Source: Clostridia bacterium (lineage in GTDB: Bacteria; Bacillota; Clostridia; Oscillospirales; Acutalibacteraceae). From it: DNA of 34,042 bases. A model generated the notes under the pieces. That model saw only the letters and a program-made list of their open reading frames with translations, did not search any database and was not told the origin of the DNA. Made by a program: the position numbers and the translations under genes. This document shows positions 15,452 to 22,909 of the stretch, piece by piece (the first letter of the stretch is position 1; each line of letters opens with the position of its first letter). The stretch is taken from the NCBI GenBank assembly GCA_017548045.1, contig JAFYNR010000052.1, positions 1-34,042 of the forward strand, written 5' to 3'.

Positions 15452-16981
15452 TTACACACCGGGGATAAGAAGCATTCTTCCGCTTTCAACACAGCCGTCA
15501 TCAATACCGTTTTCGGAAATAATTGCATCAACCGTGGTTGCATATTTTTTGGCAATATTCCAGAGTGTTTCATTACCGTTGCAAAAATATATTGTCAATG
15601 CACAGGGCTTTTTGTTTTTTGAACGCTCACCCGAAAGCTCTGTTGAGGCAATATATTTTTTCATACTGCTTGTAAGAACGGTTGCGTTTACAGACATCTC
15701 GGTTTTCAGTTCAAGACGGCTGTCACCCGTTGCGGCACAGGAGCATCCAAGAACGGCTACACAGCCGTAGCTGAGTATCTTTTCTGCCTTTACGGGAAGC
15801 TTTGATGCATATTCAAAATCAACAGGCTTCTGCACAACGCCGGGCTCGTTATCGGAATCCTTATACAGGATATTCGCATTATAAGTTCCGTTTGCAACAA
15901 ACTGACCGTCCTTACAGCTGAAATTATATTTCACGTCGGAGCACCACACGGCAAGCACGCAGTCAACGCTGACACCTATGCTTTCAAAAACAACCTTATT
16001 GGTAAAAACACTGCTTATATTATCGTTGTATTCAAAAATCTCCGTATTCTTCACTGTGTTTTTTACTTCGTATTCCGTTGAATAAGCATCATCAACAAGC
16101 GAAAGAGGAATTTTATCAAAAGCTGCCATAAAAGCCGTTATACGCATATTCAAATCGATAAGACGCATATCTCCCGCCGTATTTGATTTTGCCGAAGCTT
16201 CACAAGAGCACACATTAAGCGAAAGACTGCTTACACTTTTTTCATTAAGCCCTTCCAGCTCAACTATCTGGCTCATAGGCATGGAATGTTCAACACTCTC
16301 AACTGCACCGCTTTCCGTAACGTAATAAATCTTTACGTTGCACTCGCCTTTCACCAGCGCCTTGTTATTGATTACCTTCACATCATTTCCCAAAACGCTT
16401 GGCGATACGTTGATTATTCTCGAAACAGGCTCACGGCTGTCATCAAGCTCAACTACCTCACTCATCGAAAATGCTCTTTCGCAAACACCCGTCACGGATG
16501 CAAAGCTGTACTCAGACGAGGAAACCTGCATTCCGCCGCCGTTTACACCGCAAAGAATATGCTCCTCTCTCTTGTTGATTGCCCTGAAAAGAAAGGTGAG
16601 AATACCTCTGATGTCAACTCTGCGCGAATTTACGGCTCTGCAATTAACGTAATCCGTATTTACGGTTACACTTACCGCCGAATCGGAATTGATTTTATTT
16701 GACTCGATGAATTTCTGAAGCGGATAGTTTTGCTCATAAGCCGCAATTTTACCGTTTTCATCGGCATAAATAACTCTCACCGCCGCATTCACATCGGCAG
16801 TAACCCTGCCCGAATTATTCTGAACAGAGGTTACGTTGGGTGTTACGGTGCATTTCAGAATCCGCTGTATTTCGGGGCAGTAATCGGGCAGAGAAATATC
16901 TGCATCAAGTGATTGCTCCGCAGTTGATTCAAAAACAGTTTCGCAGAAGCCTGCTTTTTGTGTTTCACAGTTAAGGTTCAT
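15452..16981 (-). CDS. sipL: SipL-like spore-coat morphogenesis protein (SPOCS/DUF3794 repeats plus LysM)
   Basis: This 509-residue protein has repeated SPOCS (DUF3794) domains, roughly at residues 30-135, 150-275 and 310-435. They are recognisable from segments such as ADISLPDYCPEIQRILKC and SRIINVSPSVLGNDVKVI. A C-terminal LysM domain (about 458-508: YFCNGNETLWNIAKKYATTVDAI...MLLIPGV) follows. This arrangement is that of Clostridioides difficile SipL, which binds the coat ATPase SpoIVA and attaches the coat to the forespore. The start at ATG 16981 has GGGAGGA upstream. A weak sigma-E-like pair (GTCATAAG 17033-17040 and AATATATT 17011-17018) fits mother-cell expression but is far from conclusive. 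Other DUF3794 proteins exist, so orthology with SipL is likely but unproven. Confidence 0.85.
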   Translation of the reverse strand: MNLNCETQKAGFCETVFESTAEQSLDADISLPDYCPEIQRILKCTVTPNVTSVQNNSGRVTADVNAAVRVIYADENGKIAAYEQNYPLQKFIESNKINSDSAVSVTVNTDYVNCRAVNSRRVDIRGILTFLFRAINKREEHILCGVNGGGMQVSSSEYSFASVTGVCERAFSMSEVVELDDSREPVSRIINVSPSVLGNDVKVINNKALVKGECNVKIYYVTESGAVESVEHSMPMSQIVELEGLNEKSVSSLSLNVCSCEASAKSNTAGDMRLIDLNMRITAFMAAFDKIPLSLVDDAYSTEYEVKNTVKNTEIFEYNDNISSVFTNKVVFESIGVSVDCVLAVWCSDVKYNFSCKDGQFVANGTYNANILYKDSDNEPGVVQKPVDFEYASKLPVKAEKILSYGCVAVLGCSCAATGDSRLELKTEMSVNATVLTSSMKKYIASTELSGERSKNKKPCALTIYFCNGNETLWNIAKKYATTVDAIISENGIDDGCVESGRMLLIPGV

Positions 16982-17010
16982 ATTATTCCTCCCGTTATTT
17001 TTATCACCAC

Positions 17011-17040
17011 AATATATTCATCACCTGTCCAACTTATGAC
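17011..17040 (-). promoter_or_regulatory. Possible sigma-E-type promoter of the SipL-like gene
   Basis: GTCATAAG (17033-17040) and AATATATT (17011-17018) with a 14-base spacer loosely match the sigma-E pattern. There is no sigma-A promoter of comparable quality before this gene. Confidence 0.3.
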
Positions 17041-17110
17041 TTTCACACGGATTTAAGCCATTTTTCTTCAAAATAACTATAAAATACGGAAAATTTTTTA
17101 TATAAACATA

Positions 17111-17139
17111 TTTACATTTAAAAAAGTTTATATTATAAT
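17111..17139 (+). promoter_or_regulatory. Promoter of the PC4/YdbC-type gene
   Basis: TTTACA (17111-17116), 17 bases, TATAAT (17134-17139) on the plus strand, in an A/T-rich region, 32 bases before the start codon. Confidence 0.75.
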
Positions 17140-17171
17140 GAACTTGTATAAATAATGAAAGGAGCAACACC

Positions 17172-17387
17172 ATGCCCGAGTTTACTTATGAAATTGTTGA
17201 ATCCGTAGCAGTTCTTTCAGAAAATCCCAAGGGATGGACAAAGGAACTCAATCTTATCAGCTGGAACGGAAGAGATCCTAAGTATGACATCCGTGAATGG
17301 GCGCCTGACCACGAAAAAATGGGCAAGGGCGTTACTCTCAGCAAGGATGAAATGGCAGCACTCAAAGAAGCTGTTAAAGGTCTTTAA
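17172..17387 (+). CDS. YdbC family PC4-like single-stranded DNA-binding protein
   Basis: This 71-residue protein closely follows the YdbC/PC4 pattern known from Lactococcus YdbC: a start like EFTYEIVESVAVLSE, then GWTKELNLISWNGRDPKYDIREW (residues 21-43, cited in parts: GWTKELNLISWNG and PKYDIREW) and a C-terminal helix. PC4-fold proteins bind single-stranded DNA as homodimers through a curved beta-sheet. The role in bacteria is not settled; repair or transcription is suggested. AAAGGAG precedes the ATG at 17172. The gene has its own promoter and terminator. Codon use suggests good expression. Confidence 0.88.
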   Translation: MPEFTYEIVESVAVLSENPKGWTKELNLISWNGRDPKYDIREWAPDHEKMGKGVTLSKDEMAALKEAVKGL

Positions 17388-17405
17388 TCCATAGTCGTTC
17401 AAGCG

Positions 17406-17440
17406 GGCGTTGCGGAATATTGCCGCAACGCCTTTCTTTC
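17406..17440 (+). terminator. Intrinsic terminator behind the YdbC-type gene
   Basis: GGCGTTGCGG (17406-17415) pairs perfectly with CCGCAACGCC (17423-17432) around AATATTG, followed by TTTCTTTC. Only 29 bases separate the stem from the start of the GPH transporter, so no promoter fits between them. Confidence 0.85.
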
Positions 17441-17461
17441 AATTACTTGGGAGGCATCAAT

Positions 17462-18955
17462 ATGAGCGAGCAACCTGAAAGAACTCATTCCGAGTTCAAA
17501 GTTTATGACAGAAAATATGTCGGCACCAAAGAAACCGTAGCCTACCTGCTGAATGACTTTTCAAATGCATTCAACATCGGGTCGTATACCGACAGATTCA
17601 TCTGGGACGTTGTAAAAATAGATTTCAAAACAAATGCACTTGTAAGTCTTTTCACGGGTGCGTGGGATATAATAAACGACCCTATCATTGCTGCTATTGT
17701 TGACAAAACAAGAACAAGATGGGGCAAATTCAGACCTTACCTTGTTTCCTTCCAGATTCCCATGACGTTATTGGGTGCACTTTACTGGTTCATCCCGTTT
17801 TTCTTTCCCGGCACATCGGGCACACATCTGCCTAAACTTATTTATTATTTTACATTTAACGTTGTAAACGAAACGGCAGGCACATTTACAAACATTGCAA
17901 AGGCAGGCTATATGACTACCGTTACGCCACACCCTAACGACCGAGCGCGACTGATAACCCTGGCAGAGCTTCTGACGGGATATATGGGCGAGGATATGCC
18001 CAACTACATAATGGGTGTTCTTATTGACCTTATCAATAACGGTTTCCTTAAATGGAAGCTGCAGAACGTGTTCCTTGCAATGGGTTTGGGTACAAGCATA
18101 ATCTCATCTGCATTTACCCTTTATTTCTTCCTTGTTTCAAGAGAAAGAGTTATGCAGTCAATTGAAGCTCCCAGCGTTTTGCAGGGACTCAAAGCGGTTA
18201 TGAACAACTACCCTGTTCTGCTTATTACCCTTTCAGATTTTCTCGGCGGATTCAGTGTCGGTTCAAGCAGCACAAACTATTTCATTGACGTTCTCGGTTC
18301 CGCATCACTTCAAACCTTGCTGAACATCCCTTCAAGTATGAACGGTTCAATCAGCTATGCATTCGTTAAACCTATCAGAGAAAAATTCTCAACCAAAGCA
18401 ATATGGGTGTTTGAAGACCTCTACACAAGATTCTGGATTATACTTCTGTTTGTAATCGGTTCAGTAAAGAAGAACTACAAAAAGCGTTTGCTTATGTGTA
18501 TCCTTTTCGGTATACAGGCGTGGTTTGACAAATGGGCATTCGGTATAAGAAAGGTTGTCAAGGCTGAGCTTTACAACGAGGCTATGGACTATTGCGAATG
18601 GAAAAACGGATATCGCGTTGAAGCAACTATCGGTGTTGCGCGAAACCTCATTACCAAGATTCAGAACGTTGTAATGACTTCCGTAAAAAGCCTTATTCTC
18701 AGCGCAATCGGCTATGAACAGGGCATTGCAATCGGCACTCAGAGCGACAAAACAAAATGGTGGCTTTTCGCACTCTGTACAGGTATTCCTCAGCTTACGG
18801 GTATACTTGCCGTTATTCCCAAATTCCTCTACCCTCTTTCGGGCGACGTGAGAAACCGTATGTATAACGAGCTTATGGTAAGAAGACGCGAAATGAACGA
18901 AAAAATGACAAACGAGGGTAACGAAATCAAAATTACAATAGAAGAAAGCGTTTAA
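17462..18955 (+). CDS. GPH family (MFS) sugar:cation symporter
   Basis: This is an integral membrane transporter of 497 residues with about 12 helices, of the glycoside-pentoside-hexuronide:cation symporter type (MelB/XynP group). The family loop NDPIIAAIVDKTRTRWGKFRP (about residues 70-90; key part TRTRWGKFRPY) follows the second helix. A second signature, AMDYCEWKNGYRVEA, appears in the second half. A start at ATG 17462 with GGGAGG is chosen over an upstream in-frame start inside the terminator. The downstream Gfo/Idh/MocA gene begins 4 bases after the stop, so the two form an operon for uptake and oxidation/epimerisation of a sugar or sugar derivative. The substrate cannot be read from the sequence. 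The N-terminal half has a somewhat unusual, longer soluble start. Confidence 0.9.
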   Translation: MSEQPERTHSEFKVYDRKYVGTKETVAYLLNDFSNAFNIGSYTDRFIWDVVKIDFKTNALVSLFTGAWDIINDPIIAAIVDKTRTRWGKFRPYLVSFQIPMTLLGALYWFIPFFFPGTSGTHLPKLIYYFTFNVVNETAGTFTNIAKAGYMTTVTPHPNDRARLITLAELLTGYMGEDMPNYIMGVLIDLINNGFLKWKLQNVFLAMGLGTSIISSAFTLYFFLVSRERVMQSIEAPSVLQGLKAVMNNYPVLLITLSDFLGGFSVGSSSTNYFIDVLGSASLQTLLNIPSSMNGSISYAFVKPIREKFSTKAIWVFEDLYTRFWIILLFVIGSVKKNYKKRLLMCILFGIQAWFDKWAFGIRKVVKAELYNEAMDYCEWKNGYRVEATIGVARNLITKIQNVVMTSVKSLILSAIGYEQGIAIGTQSDKTKWWLFALCTGIPQLTGILAVIPKFLYPLSGDVRNRMYNELMVRRREMNEKMTNEGNEIKITIEESV

Positions 18956-18959
18956 CACT

Positions 18960-20240
18960 ATGAAAAACAGACCCCTTAAAACCATTATCGTAGGTGGCGG
19001 ACACAGAAGCCTTACTTATGCACAGCTTGCAAACATTGAAAAGGACAAAATGGAAATCGTGGGTGTTGCAGACCCCGACGAAACAAGACGCAACGCCATT
19101 GCAAAGCAGTTCAATATCCCTGCAGAAAGATGCTTCAGAACGTCCGACGAAATCGCAGCGATTCCGAAATTTGCAGATGCGGTTATAAACGGCACAATGG
19201 ACCATATTCACGTTTCAACAACCGTTCCGCTTCTGAAGGCAGGATATGACGTTCTTCTTGAAAAGCCTTTTTCCGTGAACGAGGCTGAAGCAAGAGAACT
19301 TGTTGCCGCCGCTGAAAAATACGGCAGAAAGGTTATGGTCTGTTTCGTTCTCAGATACGCGCCCTTCTACCGAAAAATAAAAGATATCATTATGTCGGGC
19401 GAAATCGGAAAAATAATCGGCATTTCAACCAATGAATACGTAAGCTATCATCATATGTCCACAAGCCACGTAAGAGGCAAATGGAACAACTCCGACAGAT
19501 GCCACAGCTCAATGCTGCTTGCAAAATGCTGTCACGACCTTGACATAATGATGTGGCTTATGAGCGAAACAAAGCCTGCAGCGGTATCAAGCTTCGGCTG
19601 TAATATGCAGTTCACGAAAGAAAATGCACCCGAGAATTCGGGCACACGCTGTCTTGTTGACTGCCCTCTTTCGGAGGAATGTCTTTACTCTGCCAAAAGA
19701 CTTTACATTGATCACCCCGACAGATGGTCATTCTACGTATGGGATGCACTTGAGCACCTTGAAAATCCCACAATAGAGGATAAAATCGAGCTTCTCAAAA
19801 CAAGCCCCTACGGTGTATGCGCATACAAAAGCGACAACAACGTAGTTGACCACCAGACCGTTAGCGTGCTTTTTGAAAGCGGTGCCACGGGCACTCACAA
19901 TATGATAGGCGGCACAAGCTACGGCACACGCACAATACATATAACGGGCACAAAAGGCGTAATTGAAGGCGATTTTGAAAAAGGTGTATTCACCGTATCA
20001 AAAATCGACCCAAGACCGGGCTGTGAACACGAAGATACTGTTTACGACGTTAAAATCAATAACGACAGCCATGGCGGCGGCGACCTTGACCTTGTGCGTG
20101 ACTTTGTTGCATATGTGAGAGGAGAAACGCCCTCGGTATCCTGCACGGATATAAGCGATTCACTTCTCGGTCATCTGGTTGTATTCCTTGCGGATAAATC
20201 CATGGAAAACGGCGGTCAACCCGAAAAGGTTATAGTGTAA
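18960..20240 (+). CDS. Gfo/Idh/MocA family NAD(P)-dependent oxidoreductase with Cys cluster
   Basis: This is a sugar or inositol dehydrogenase-type enzyme, 426 residues. The Rossmann half starts IIVGGGHRSLTYAQL, then VGVADPDETRRN, and carries EKPFSVNEAEA (EKP at about 101-103). The C-terminal half has the catalytic-type CCHDLDIMMWLM (His192, Asp193). Unusual for the superfamily are cysteines C231, C235 and C241 (CLVDCPLSEEC) plus C287 in GVCAYKSDN, which may bind a metal or zinc. Its ATG at 18960 follows the transporter stop almost directly with only a weak SD (AGAAAG), so translational coupling is likely. Reaction and substrate are unknown; the partner transporter suggests a glycoside or uronate. 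Confidence 0.9.
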   Translation: MKNRPLKTIIVGGGHRSLTYAQLANIEKDKMEIVGVADPDETRRNAIAKQFNIPAERCFRTSDEIAAIPKFADAVINGTMDHIHVSTTVPLLKAGYDVLLEKPFSVNEAEARELVAAAEKYGRKVMVCFVLRYAPFYRKIKDIIMSGEIGKIIGISTNEYVSYHHMSTSHVRGKWNNSDRCHSSMLLAKCCHDLDIMMWLMSETKPAAVSSFGCNMQFTKENAPENSGTRCLVDCPLSEECLYSAKRLYIDHPDRWSFYVWDALEHLENPTIEDKIELLKTSPYGVCAYKSDNNVVDHQTVSVLFESGATGTHNMIGGTSYGTRTIHITGTKGVIEGDFEKGVFTVSKIDPRPGCEHEDTVYDVKINNDSHGGGDLDLVRDFVAYVRGETPSVSCTDISDSLLGHLVVFLADKSMENGGQPEKVIV

Positions 20241-20251
20241 CATATAAAATT

Positions 20252-20292
20252 GCTCCCCCGATACTGAAAGGTATCGAGGGAGCTTTCATTTT
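20252..20292. terminator. Bidirectional terminator between convergent operons
   Basis: GCTCCC-CGATAC (20252-20264) pairs with GTATCG-GGGAGC (20271-20283) with one odd pair, which is U-G on the minus strand. TTTCATTTTATTATTTT follows on the plus strand, AATTTTAT on the minus strand. It lies 12 bases after the oxidoreductase stop and about 10 after the SPFH gene stop. Confidence 0.85.
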
Positions 20293-20293
20293 A

Positions 20294-21622
20294 TTATTTT
20301 ACGTCGCTCTCGTCAAATCTGTCACCGCATTCGGGGCAGAACTTGGGGGGATTTGCGGGGTCTTCGGGTTTCCAGCCGCATTTGTCACACTGATAAAGAG
20401 GTGCGCCTTCGGGTTTCTTTGCTCCGCAGTTAGGGCAGAACTTGCCTTTGTTCACTGCACCGCAGGAGCAGGTCCAGCCTTCGTCGGAAGGCTTCTTTGC
20501 ACCGCATTCCGTGCAGAAGTTACCGCTTACCGTCGCTCCGCAAGCGCATTTCCAACCGCCCTGTGCAGGTGCAGGAGCCGCCTGCTGCTGTGTCATCTGC
20601 TGTTGCTGCTGAACGCCTGCCTGATACATCTGAGCTGCGTTGAAACCGCCGTTAGCGCCCATTGCCATATTGAAGCCCATAAAGCCGTTCATTGCACCGT
20701 TTTCGTTTGCGGCAGCCGCTTCCATTGCGTTTGCCTGAGCATCGGTCATTCTGCCTGCCATCATAAAGGGATTTGAGCCCATTGTTGCGGCATCTTCCAT
20801 CTGGTTAATCTTCTTCATATCCTCTTCGGTGAGGGTGATGGGATTAAGTGCAATGGATTCAACAGAGATACCTCTGCGGTCAGTCCACTCAACCTTGAGT
20901 GCTTTATTGAGTGCATCCTTCAGTTCGGTTGTTTTAGCAGGAATCTGCGCAGGTCTGAGTTCAAGCTCGGAAAGAATCGCAAATGCAGGCTGAAGAGCCG
21001 AAATGAACTCTGTCTTTAACTGCATATCAATTTCTTCTCGTCTGTATTCGTCACTGACGTTGCCTGCGATTTTTGTGTAGAAAAGAATGGGGTCGCTGAT
21101 TCTGTATGAATAAATTCCGTTACATCTGACCTGAACTGTTCTGCTCATGCCCAATCTCTTGTTTACAACCTCAAACATAAAGGGGTTGGGTGTGCCGAAC
21201 TTGTTATCGAGAATTTCCTTTGTGTTGAAATAATATACTCTCTGGTCCTTGCCCGTATCGCCGCCGTATGTAAATCTTTTGCCGATTAACTTGAAGGTTT
21301 CCTTGATACTGTCACCGAGCTTGCCCGAGAAGATGCTGGGTTCTGTCGATGAATCATAAGTGAATTCACCGGGCTCTGCGCAAACCTCAACAACCTTGCC
21401 CTGCTCAACGATAATCATACACTGACCGTCTGCAACCGCAATGCCCGAACCGTTTGAAATAATATTGTCGCTGCCCTTTGTGTTTGATGAACGTCCGCCT
21501 ACTCGCTTCTGTCCTTTCACCATAAGCACATCGTTTTCAAGTGAATCGCAGTAGAAAAATTCCTTCCACTGGTCTGCGAGTACACCGCCGAGCGCTCCTA
21601 TACCTGCTTTAATAAGTCCCAT
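20294..21622 (-). CDS. SPFH (band 7) domain protein with C-terminal zinc ribbons
   Basis: This 442-residue protein resembles Bacillus YdjI and the virion-core-like SPFH group. The SPFH domain covers about residues 30-270 (MVKGQKRVGGRSSN, VVEVCAEPGEFTYD, MSRTVQVRCNGIYSYRI, ELELRPAQIPA). It is followed by a Met/Ala/Gly-rich and then Gln-rich linker (about 285-350). The last 90 residues hold three zinc-ribbon motifs built from CxCG...CxxCG units and a C-terminal CDKCGW...CPECG. There is no transmembrane helix, so a soluble or membrane-associated oligomer is expected. GGGAG precedes the ATG at 21622. The gene lies only 23 bases behind the BNR gene, with no terminator between. Its function is unknown. 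Confidence 0.85.
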   Translation of the reverse strand: MGLIKAGIGALGGVLADQWKEFFYCDSLENDVLMVKGQKRVGGRSSNTKGSDNIISNGSGIAVADGQCMIIVEQGKVVEVCAEPGEFTYDSSTEPSIFSGKLGDSIKETFKLIGKRFTYGGDTGKDQRVYYFNTKEILDNKFGTPNPFMFEVVNKRLGMSRTVQVRCNGIYSYRISDPILFYTKIAGNVSDEYRREEIDMQLKTEFISALQPAFAILSELELRPAQIPAKTTELKDALNKALKVEWTDRRGISVESIALNPITLTEEDMKKINQMEDAATMGSNPFMMAGRMTDAQANAMEAAAANENGAMNGFMGFNMAMGANGGFNAAQMYQAGVQQQQQMTQQQAAPAPAQGGWKCACGATVSGNFCTECGAKKPSDEGWTCSCGAVNKGKFCPNCGAKKPEGAPLYQCDKCGWKPEDPANPPKFCPECGDRFDESDVK

Positions 21623-21645
21623 ATTTAGTTCTCCCTTCAGAAAAA

Positions 21646-22908
21646 TTATTTAATAAGTTTTTCCACATCGGAAAGTTTCAGTCGTTTCGACGCTACATAA
21701 GTCTTATAGCTTCCGTCATTTAACTTTTCACCAAATTTGCCGTAAGTTGAAGTAACTATTGTGCCGTCATCAAGAACAACATTTCCGCAATATCCCGTAT
21801 CGGCATTCGCACAGATTGAAGGCTCTGTCTGTTTATCAAGGTATGTATGGGCAAGCTTTATTCTGTACTGACCTTCTGTTCCGTTTTTAAGATCATCATA
21901 TGTACCGACCCAGGCAACCCAACCTTCGCTGTACCAATTTTTCATTTTTTCAATGGTGTTTCTCTTGATTTTTTCTTCGCATCTTTCGATAGAACGGAAA
22001 GTAATAAAAAGTCTGCCGTCTGAGGTATAATCAGCCTTGTGACGTTCACCGTTCAGTGCGGAAGGCACAAAAACCGGTGCTGACCAGGTTTTGCCCTCAT
22101 CCTGCGAAAACGAAAGAAGGCTGTTGTAATTCTTATTGTTGCTTCTTGCGATAAGACATAGCTCATCGCCTTTTCCGCAATCGGAACGCACAACCTCTAC
22201 TTCACACATATTTGCTTTCTTTTCAATAGTTCTGTGCTTTGCAAAATATGGCTCCGGCTTGCTCCAAACGGGCTTACCGTCAACAAACGAAAGAATTGTT
22301 TTGAAATTGACAAAATCGGGATTATGGAAGAACGCCATCCATTCATCAACAAAAACTCCGTTTTCTTTAAGCCTTGTAAGCGATGCCATCGAAACAATGG
22401 GAATTACATTGTAACCCTGTTTTTTTGAGAAACAAAGCTCAAATTCGCTCCAGGTTTTTCCTTCATCATCGGAAAGCGAAAAATTAAAGCCGCCTATTGT
22501 GCCTTTTCCGTCGTGCCAGTTGGGATTTCCCGAAATAAGAAGAATTTTATCGGGAGTACCGTCGGCAAACTCAAGACGGTATACCGTAGGTGTTTCTCTT
22601 GAAGTTTCCCAGGATTTCGGCATATTATCAATCTTTGCATCGTATGTAACACCGCCGTCACGGCTTATACTGCTTCTGATAGCACCTTTACCGTGACCCG
22701 AAGGGTAAACGTCAAGGATACTTCCGTCCTTAAGAAGAACGGCATCGGGATGGCCAAGATAATCAAGCTCATTATCAACAACGGAAAGCTCAAAAAGATA
22801 TTTAAGCTCGTCGGGGGTGCCCTCAGGCATTACGTCAAGACGAACCATAGGTATTGAGTAATCCCCTGCTCCGTTCTTGCTTTTATTAAACAAATTCTTC
22901 AAACACAT
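21646..22908 (-). CDS. BNR/Asp-box repeat sialidase-like protein, no signal peptide
   Basis: This 420-residue beta-propeller protein is of the exo-alpha-sialidase/neuraminidase superfamily. Three Asp-box repeats (SxDxGxTW) are visible: SISRDGGVTYD (about residue 83), SLSDDEGKTWS (about 146) and SFSQDEGKTWS (about 268). A GHPDAVLLKDGSI segment lies near the N-terminus. I could not confirm the full arginine triad and Tyr/Glu pair of true GH33 enzymes, so sialidase activity is not certain. It lacks a signal peptide. The ATG at 22908 follows the GH27 stop after one base, with only a weak SD, so translation is coupled to GH27. It may remove sugars from a glycan that the GH27 enzyme also handles. 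Confidence 0.8.
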   Translation of the reverse strand: MCLKNLFNKSKNGAGDYSIPMVRLDVMPEGTPDELKYLFELSVVDNELDYLGHPDAVLLKDGSILDVYPSGHGKGAIRSSISRDGGVTYDAKIDNMPKSWETSRETPTVYRLEFADGTPDKILLISGNPNWHDGKGTIGGFNFSLSDDEGKTWSEFELCFSKKQGYNVIPIVSMASLTRLKENGVFVDEWMAFFHNPDFVNFKTILSFVDGKPVWSKPEPYFAKHRTIEKKANMCEVEVVRSDCGKGDELCLIARSNNKNYNSLLSFSQDEGKTWSAPVFVPSALNGERHKADYTSDGRLFITFRSIERCEEKIKRNTIEKMKNWYSEGWVAWVGTYDDLKNGTEGQYRIKLAHTYLDKQTEPSICANADTGYCGNVVLDDGTIVTSTYGKFGEKLNDGSYKTYVASKRLKLSDVEKLIK

Positions 22909-22909
22909 T

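Noticed and set aside
21646-22908. A confirmed GH33 sialidase
   Set aside because: Asp boxes are clear, but I could not verify the arginine triad or the Tyr/Glu pair, so only 'sialidase-like' is claimed.
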